Source: Flavobacterium sp. (GTDB lineage: Bacteria > Bacteroidota > Bacteroidia > Flavobacteriales > Flavobacteriaceae). Taken from it: a stretch of 10,192 nucleotides of DNA. The position numbers and the translations under genes are program-made. Under the pieces are notes generated by a model. The model ran no database searches. It saw only the letters and a program-made list of their open reading frames with translations, and was not told the DNA's origin. The stretch is from the NCBI GenBank assembly GCA_004296145.1, contig SEBM01000100.1, positions 1 through 10,192 on the forward strand. The letters run 5' to 3'. This document shows, piece by piece, positions 6,493 through 10,192 of this stretch (position 1 is its first letter; each line of letters begins with the position of its first letter).

Positions 6493-7389
6493 ATGTCACA
6501 GAATAATGTATTAAAAGGAGTTTTTTTAGTTGCTTTAGGAGCTACAACTTACGGAATGTTAGCCACTTTTGTAAAAATGGCTTATTCAGAAGGATATACT
6601 ACAGCCGAAGTAACAACCTCTCAATTTGTTCTTGGTATTATTGGTGTTTTATTGATAAATACCTTTCAAAAAATAAAAAATAAAAATACTGCTCTAAAAG
6701 CAACGCCAAGAAACATAGCAAGCCTAATGACTGCCGGAACTTCATTAGGAATGACAAGTTTGTTTTATTATCTGGCTGTAAAATTTATCCCTGTTTCTAT
6801 TGGTATTGTTTTATTAATGCAAACCGTTTGGATGGGTGTTTTGCTTGAAATGATTTTAGAAAAAAAATTACCCTCAAAACAGAAAGTTTTTGCTGTTTTT
6901 ATAGTTCTTACAGGAACTGTACTTGCCACCAACATTATTAATAACGATATAAAATTAGACTGGAGAGGAATTGCCTGGGGACTTATGGCTGCTGCTTCGT
7001 TTACCACAACAATGTTTACAGCAAATCGCGTGGCTACCGAAATTTCATCGGCACAACGTAGTTTGTATATGCTTTTGGGTGGTGCAATAATTGTATTTTC
7101 ATTTGCCTTTTTTACGCAGGTTACTCCTTTTAATCTGGCCATTTTCATGAAATGGGGAATTGTTTTATCTTTATTCGGAACTATAATTCCTCCAATGTTG
7201 ATGAACGCAGGATTTCCGTTAACGGGTATTGGTTTAGGAAGTATTGTTTCTGCTCTTGAACTTCCTGTTTCTGTGATGATGGCTTATGTTTTATTAAATG
7301 AAAAAGTTATTTTTATTCAATGGGTTGGAATTGTGCTTATCATTCTGGCTATCATTATAATGAATGTCAATTTCAAACGAAAAATTTAA
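6493..7389 (+). CDS. EamA/DMT-family permease
   Basis: The product from the ATG at 6493 has 298 residues and starts MSQNNVLKG. An in-frame TTG at 6466 would add nine residues but coincides with the predicted transcription start, so I reject it. The protein is almost entirely hydrophobic, with about ten membrane helices in two repeated EamA halves separated by the NNDIKLDWRG loop. The second half ends with a glycine/serine-rich helix (GIGLGSIVSALELPVSV) and the typical LNEKVIFIQWVGIVLI pattern. It should be an inner-membrane secondary transporter. Substrates in this superfamily range from amino acids and nucleotides to drugs and cannot be assigned here. It is flanked by a terminator upstream and probably forms its own transcription unit. 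Confidence 0.87.
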   Translation: MSQNNVLKGVFLVALGATTYGMLATFVKMAYSEGYTTAEVTTSQFVLGIIGVLLINTFQKIKNKNTALKATPRNIASLMTAGTSLGMTSLFYYLAVKFIPVSIGIVLLMQTVWMGVLLEMILEKKLPSKQKVFAVFIVLTGTVLATNIINNDIKLDWRGIAWGLMAAASFTTTMFTANRVATEISSAQRSLYMLLGGAIIVFSFAFFTQVTPFNLAIFMKWGIVLSLFGTIIPPMLMNAGFPLTGIGLGSIVSALELPVSVMMAYVLLNEKVIFIQWVGIVLIILAIIIMNVNFKRKI

Positions 7390-7446
7390 TCTTTTAATAA
7401 ATTCAAAAAAAGATTACGATAACGTTATAATTGTTACTATTTTTCA

Positions 7447-7454
7447 TAATTTCG
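7447..7454 (+). promoter_or_regulatory. Candidate -7 box for the doxX-aqpZ-glsB cluster
   Basis: TAATTTCG is a one-base variant of TAnnTTTG, 18 nt before the DoxX-like start codon. A well-spaced TTG is not seen, but a 10-bp palindrome, ATAACGTTAT (7419-7428), lies about where the -33 region would be and could be an operator. Confidence 0.38.
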
Positions 7455-7472
7455 TAGTAAAAACACGATATT

Positions 7473-7829
7473 ATGAATCAACCCTGGCATTTATACTTAA
7501 TGGCTTTTCTTTATATAATTGCCGGAATTAATCATTTTAAAAGCCCCGGAATGTACATTAGAATCATTCCTCCATTTTTTCCTAATCCCAAACTACTGAA
7601 TATCTTAAGTGGAGCTGCCGAAATTATTTTAGGTCTGCTTCTCGTTTTTCCTTTCTTCACTTCTTTTGCAGCGTGGGGAATAATCGCACTTTTAATCGCT
7701 GTTTTTCCTGCGAACATTTATATGTTTTGTAAGAAAAAAGGTAATTTTTCTTTGTTTAAATTAATTTTATTAATACGTTTGCCCTTACAAATTGTATTGA
7801 TTTTCTGGGCATATCAATATACCCGTTAA
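7473..7829 (+). CDS. DoxX-like small membrane protein
   Basis: This is a 118-residue protein with four hydrophobic segments (about 5-20, 44-62, 64-86 and 96-115). The features AGINHFKSPGMYIRIIPPF near the N-terminus, then LSGAAEIILGLLLVFP and FPANIYMF, are typical of DoxX/MauE-like membrane proteins in Bacteroidetes. The family is linked loosely to redox or quinone-related membrane functions, but no catalytic residue can be named here and the role is unknown. The next gene, aquaporin Z, begins 29 nt downstream with no hairpin or -7 box between, so co-transcription is likely. Confidence 0.78.
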   Translation: MNQPWHLYLMAFLYIIAGINHFKSPGMYIRIIPPFFPNPKLLNILSGAAEIILGLLLVFPFFTSFAAWGIIALLIAVFPANIYMFCKKKGNFSLFKLILLIRLPLQIVLIFWAYQYTR

Positions 7830-7858
7830 CAATCAACTATTAATTAAAACTATTTACC

Positions 7859-8566
7859 ATGAAAAAATTATTTGCTGAGTTCTTCGGAACTTATTGGCTG
7901 GTCTTTGGAGGTTGCGGAAGTGCAATTTTTGCAGCCGGTTATCCTCAGTTAGGAATTGGATTTGCAGGTGTTGCGCTAGCATTTGGTTTGACTGTTTTAA
8001 CAATGGCATACGCTGTTGGACACATATCGGGAGGACACTTTAATCCAGCCGTTTCTTTTGGATTATGGGCCGGAGGAAGATTTCCAGCCAAAGACCTTCT
8101 TCCTTATATCATTGCACAATGTGTAGGTGCCATAGCGGCTGCAGGAACTTTATTTACAATTGCATCCGGAAAAGCAGGCTTTGTAATTGATAATACCAAA
8201 GCAGGAGCTTTTGCTACAAATGGTTTTGGTGATTTTTCTCCAGATGGATATTCTATGACGGCATGTCTTATCGCTGAATTTGTACTTACGTTATTTTTTC
8301 TGCTCATCATATTAGGTGCCACTGATAAATTTGCCAGTACTCCTTTCTGTGGAGTTGCAATTGGTTTGGCTCTTACTTTAATTCACCTAATCAGCATTCC
8401 TATTACAAATACATCTGTAAATCCTGCCAGATCTTTATCTCAGGCTATTTTTACCGGAGGTGAACCATTATCTCAAGTTTGGTTGTTTTGGGTAGCACCG
8501 ATCTTAGGCGCTATTGTTGCCGGATTTATTTATAAAACATTATTACAAAATCACGAAGAAGCATAA
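7859..8566 (+). CDS. aqpZ: Aquaporin Z, water channel
   Basis: The 235-residue product is a six-helix MIP-family channel with both pore-helix motifs: NPA at 62-64 (GHFNPAVSFG) and NPAR at 188-191 (NTSVNPARS). The aromatic/arginine filter equals that of E. coli AqpZ: Phe42, His176, Thr185 and Arg191. The narrow His/Thr filter indicates a water-selective pore rather than a glycerol facilitator. AEFFGTYWLVFGGCG at the N-terminus is also typical. It mediates fast water flux across the inner membrane during osmotic change. It sits between a DoxX-like gene and a GlsB-like stress-protein gene (39-nt gap), which suggests a shared osmotic or envelope-stress setting; that link is inferred. Confidence 0.95.
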   Translation: MKKLFAEFFGTYWLVFGGCGSAIFAAGYPQLGIGFAGVALAFGLTVLTMAYAVGHISGGHFNPAVSFGLWAGGRFPAKDLLPYIIAQCVGAIAAAGTLFTIASGKAGFVIDNTKAGAFATNGFGDFSPDGYSMTACLIAEFVLTLFFLLIILGATDKFASTPFCGVAIGLALTLIHLISIPITNTSVNPARSLSQAIFTGGEPLSQVWLFWVAPILGAIVAGFIYKTLLQNHEEA

Positions 8567-8605
8567 ACTTTATCAAATTAATAATCATTAAAATAAAATA
8601 ATACT

Positions 8606-8845
8606 ATGGGCTTTTTATATTTTTTACTTATTGGAGCAATTTCAGGATGGCTGGCTGGTCAATTATGGAAAGGCGGAGGATTTGGTATTATTGGTAATAT
8701 CGTTGTTGGTATTATTGGCGGAATCTTTGGCGGATGGCTGGCTGCAAAATTTGGTATCGGCGGAGGCGGGTTGCTTTGGCAGATTATTATAGCCGCTGGA
8801 GGTGCATGGATTTTATTATTCATTATCAGCCTGATAAGAAAATAG
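8606..8845 (+). CDS. GlsB/YeaQ/YmgE-family stress-response membrane protein
   Basis: This is a 79-residue, very glycine-rich hydrophobic protein with three predicted membrane helices (about 2-17, 25-48 and 54-76). The pattern GAISGWLAGQL, then GIIGNIVVGIIGGIFGGWLA, is diagnostic of the family called transglycosylase-associated protein, GlsB or YeaQ. Members are often induced by general stress, acid or bile, but a biochemical activity is not established. It ends in a basic residue pair and is followed at once by the strong terminator at 8881. It is the last gene of the probable doxX-like/aqpZ/glsB unit. Confidence 0.88.
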   Translation: MGFLYFLLIGAISGWLAGQLWKGGGFGIIGNIVVGIIGGIFGGWLAAKFGIGGGGLLWQIIIAAGGAWILLFIISLIRK

Positions 8846-8880
8846 TATTTTTAAAATTTTCATCATAAAATTATCTCATA

Positions 8881-8920
8881 AGGGAAAAGCAAAATTATAA
8901 TTTTGCTTTTCCTTTTTTTA
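8881..8920 (+). terminator. Strong intrinsic terminator after the glsB-like gene
   Basis: GGAAAAGCAAAATTA (8883-8897) is followed immediately by its exact reverse complement TAATTTTGCTTTTCC (8898-8912) and then seven Ts. With a small closing loop the stem is about 13 bp, extendable outward by a G.U and an A-T pair. The A run on the left side means it could also work in the opposite direction. Confidence 0.9.
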
Positions 8921-8945
8921 TTTCGTATTTTTTTTAAAAACAACC

Positions 8946-8977
8946 ATACTGTTAAATAAAAACACATTTAACAGTAT
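8946..8977. promoter_or_regulatory. Perfect 12-bp inverted repeat upstream of the hydroxylase gene
   Basis: ATACTGTTAAAT (8946-8957) and ATTTAACAGTAT (8966-8977) are exact reverse complements separated by AAAAACAC. The element ends 26 nt before a consensus -7 box (9004-9011), which places it just upstream of, or overlapping, the -33 region. There is no T tract, and a strong terminator already exists 25 nt upstream, so an operator-like site is more likely than a terminator. The binding factor is unknown. Confidence 0.5.
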
Positions 8978-9003
8978 TTATTCTGCTGATTCATTAAATT
9001 ATT

Positions 9004-9011
9004 TAAATTTG
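9004..9011 (+). promoter_or_regulatory. Bacteroidetes -7 box for the hydroxylase-family gene
   Basis: TAAATTTG matches TAnnTTTG exactly and lies 20 nt before the ATG at 9032. No exact TTG is found at the -33 position (the best is TTCTG near 8981), so the call rests on the -7 box. Confidence 0.5.
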
Positions 9012-9031
9012 ATGAAATACTCTACAGAATC

Positions 9032-9859
9032 ATGAATGAAATAATTGCATATTTTAGTACAATTCCTTCTTCGCACCGAAGTTTAATTCTGGTTGGAGGA
9101 ATTACCTTTTTTTGGCTGATTGAAAATACTTTTCCGTTATTTCAAATGAAATATAAAAAGTGGAATCATGCAGGCATCAATTTCTTTTTTACATTTACTA
9201 CCATCATTGTCAATTTTATTTTGGCTTTTATCTTAATTAAAACTGCCAGCTGGACAACGGAACATGATTTTGGAATTTTAAATTGGCTGCCTCAAATTCC
9301 GATATGGTTATATACAGTTATTGGATTACTCCTACTCGACCTCATTGGCGCTTATCTGGCTCATTTAGTAGAACACAAAGTAAAATTTCTGTGGCGTTTT
9401 CATATTATCCATCATACAGATACCTGGATTGATACAACAAGTGCCAACAGACATCATCCCGGAGAAAGTGTAATACGCTTTACCTTTACTACGCTTGGCG
9501 TCTTAATAATTGGAAGCCCGATGTGGATGGTATTTTTATATCAGTCTTTGTCTGTCATTGCGTCTCAGTTTAATCATGCGAATATTTCACTTCCGGATAA
9601 ATTAGATCTTTTTTTGAGTTATTTTATTGTTTCGCCAAATATGCATAAGGTTCATCATCATTATGTTTTGCCTTATACAGATAGTAATTACGGAAATATT
9701 TTTTCGGTTTGGGATCGTCTTTTTGGCACTTTTACAACTTTGCCGAAAGAAGAGTTAATTTATGGCGTCGATACACACATGTTGCCAGAAGAAAACAATA
9801 AATTAAAGAATTTGCTAAATATTCCGTTTCAAAAATCACGATCTGCAAAAAACAGTTAA
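9032..9859 (+). CDS. Fatty acid hydroxylase/sterol desaturase-family membrane protein
   Basis: The 275-residue integral membrane protein has the histidine clusters of the diiron fatty acid hydroxylase superfamily in order: HLVEH (His111, His115), HIIHH (His124, His127, His128), a histidine pair at 141-142 (ANRHHPGES), NHANI (His182) and HKVHHH (His205, His208-210). These ligate two irons on the cytoplasmic face. Hydrophobic segments lie at about 18-32, 48-70, 90-112, 150-178 and 192-202. NYGNIFSVWDRLFGTF near the C-terminus is typical. It probably hydroxylates or desaturates a lipid with O2; the substrate cannot be read from sequence. Bacterial relatives act on carotenoids, hopanoids or fatty acids, and some are ether-lipid cleaving. 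It has its own promoter and no redox partner gene alongside. Confidence 0.88.
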   Translation: MNEIIAYFSTIPSSHRSLILVGGITFFWLIENTFPLFQMKYKKWNHAGINFFFTFTTIIVNFILAFILIKTASWTTEHDFGILNWLPQIPIWLYTVIGLLLLDLIGAYLAHLVEHKVKFLWRFHIIHHTDTWIDTTSANRHHPGESVIRFTFTTLGVLIIGSPMWMVFLYQSLSVIASQFNHANISLPDKLDLFLSYFIVSPNMHKVHHHYVLPYTDSNYGNIFSVWDRLFGTFTTLPKEELIYGVDTHMLPEENNKLKNLLNIPFQKSRSAKNS

Positions 9860-9956
9860 AATCACTAAAAAAAATATCTATGAGCGCACCAACTAATTAT
9901 TTTTTTTATTAATATTGATATATAAATTGAAAATCAATCTACTAATCATTAACACC

Positions 9957-9964
9957 TATTTTTG
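9957..9964 (+). promoter_or_regulatory. Bacteroidetes -7 box for the terminal small gene
   Basis: TATTTTTG fits TAnnTTTG exactly, 16 nt before the ATG at 9981. The nearest TTG upstream (9927-9929) is 27 nt away, too far for a good -33 element, and the region is AT-rich, so a chance match is possible. Confidence 0.35.
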
Positions 9965-9980
9965 AATTAATTTTCACGAG

Positions 9981-10192
9981 ATGAAAAAGAGTAACCGCAA
10001 AGAATTGAATTGGGAACAAACGGAAAAACTTGTTTCTCTGGCTTTAGAAGAAAAGAATCCATTTGAGATTATTAAAAAAGAATTTGGATTGGCAGAAAAA
10101 GAAGTGTTGGAAATTTTGAAGAAGAAAATGCCACTTGAAAAATTTGAGATGTGGAAAAAGAAAGCTCTTGCAAATAAACCAAAACCAAAACC
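9981..10192 (+). CDS. DUF2805/TIGR03643-type small protein, 3'-truncated
   Basis: From the ATG at 9981 the frame stays open to the window end, giving 70 complete residues. The sequence starts MKKSNRKELNWEQ and includes ALEEKNPFEIIKKEFGL, then AEKEVLEILKKKMPLEKFEMWKKK, then a Lys/Pro tail. The pattern of an N-terminal helix, a helix-turn-helix-like pair (PFEIIKKEFGL followed by EKEVLEIL) and a conserved FxxWxKK end matches the short DUF2805/TIGR03643 proteins of marine and soil Bacteroidetes (usually about 75-90 residues). They are basic and may bind nucleic acid; function is unknown. I recall such genes near photolyase/cryptochrome genes, which would lie downstream of this window. Only the last few residues are likely missing. 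Confidence 0.75.
   Translation, partial: MKKSNRKELNWEQTEKLVSLALEEKNPFEIIKKEFGLAEKEVLEILKKKMPLEKFEMWKKKALANKPKPK

Noticed and set aside
7388..7415. Terminator after the EamA permease
   Set aside because: AATCTTTT and AAAAGATT form an 8-bp AT-rich stem with a 12-nt loop, but no T tract follows on the plus strand.
9926..9938. Small hairpin ATTGA-AAA-TCAAT before the last gene
   Set aside because: A five-bp AT-rich stem is expected by chance in this composition.

Overview
The window looks like an ordinary chromosomal stretch of a Flavobacterium-type Bacteroidetes. The DNA is AT-rich, all genes lie on the + strand, and Shine-Dalgarno sequences are weak or absent. Several genes are preceded by the Bacteroidetes -7 box (TAnnTTTG). 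The gliding-motility lipoprotein gene gldI is present, which points to a gliding or gliding-related flavobacterium. I found no phage, transposase, CRISPR, tRNA or rRNA gene.

Layout. Bases 1-255 hold the 3' end of a CbpM-like chaperone modulator, the usual partner of a DnaJ/CbpA co-chaperone that should lie just upstream. Bases 400-786 encode a small Rid-family protein without the arginine needed for imine deaminase activity. A long imperfect hairpin element (about 785-872) separates it from a CLC protein (887-2116) whose signature residues (GNNLL, GREGT, GGEVTP, Val in place of the inner proton glutamate) fit the fluoride-exporting CLC-F subclass rather than a chloride channel. The gap 2117-2362 contains a degenerate 19-nt tandem repeat and an inverted copy of it.

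Bases 2363-6281 form a tight operon closed by an intrinsic terminator (6311-6343). It encodes a DHH/DHHA1 phosphoesterase (NrnA-like), GldI (an FKBP-like lipoprotein), and two tandem paralogues that each join a cyclophilin domain to an FKBP domain. One paralogue is a predicted lipoprotein and the other a predicted soluble exported protein. The three exported products look like a periplasmic/envelope protein-folding set linked to gliding-motility proteins.

Bases 6493-7389 encode an EamA/DMT permease with its own promoter. Bases 7473-8845 encode three small membrane proteins in a row (DoxX-like, aquaporin Z, GlsB/YeaQ-like), ended by a strong hairpin terminator. After a 12-bp perfect inverted repeat comes a fatty-acid hydroxylase/sterol desaturase-family membrane enzyme (9032-9859). 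The window ends inside a DUF2805/TIGR03643-type small protein gene (from 9981).

No wholly new system is evident. The points most worth a second look are the three-PPIase operon with twin cyclophilin-FKBP fusions, the CLC-F signature without a visible fluoride riboswitch, and the 19-nt repeat array.
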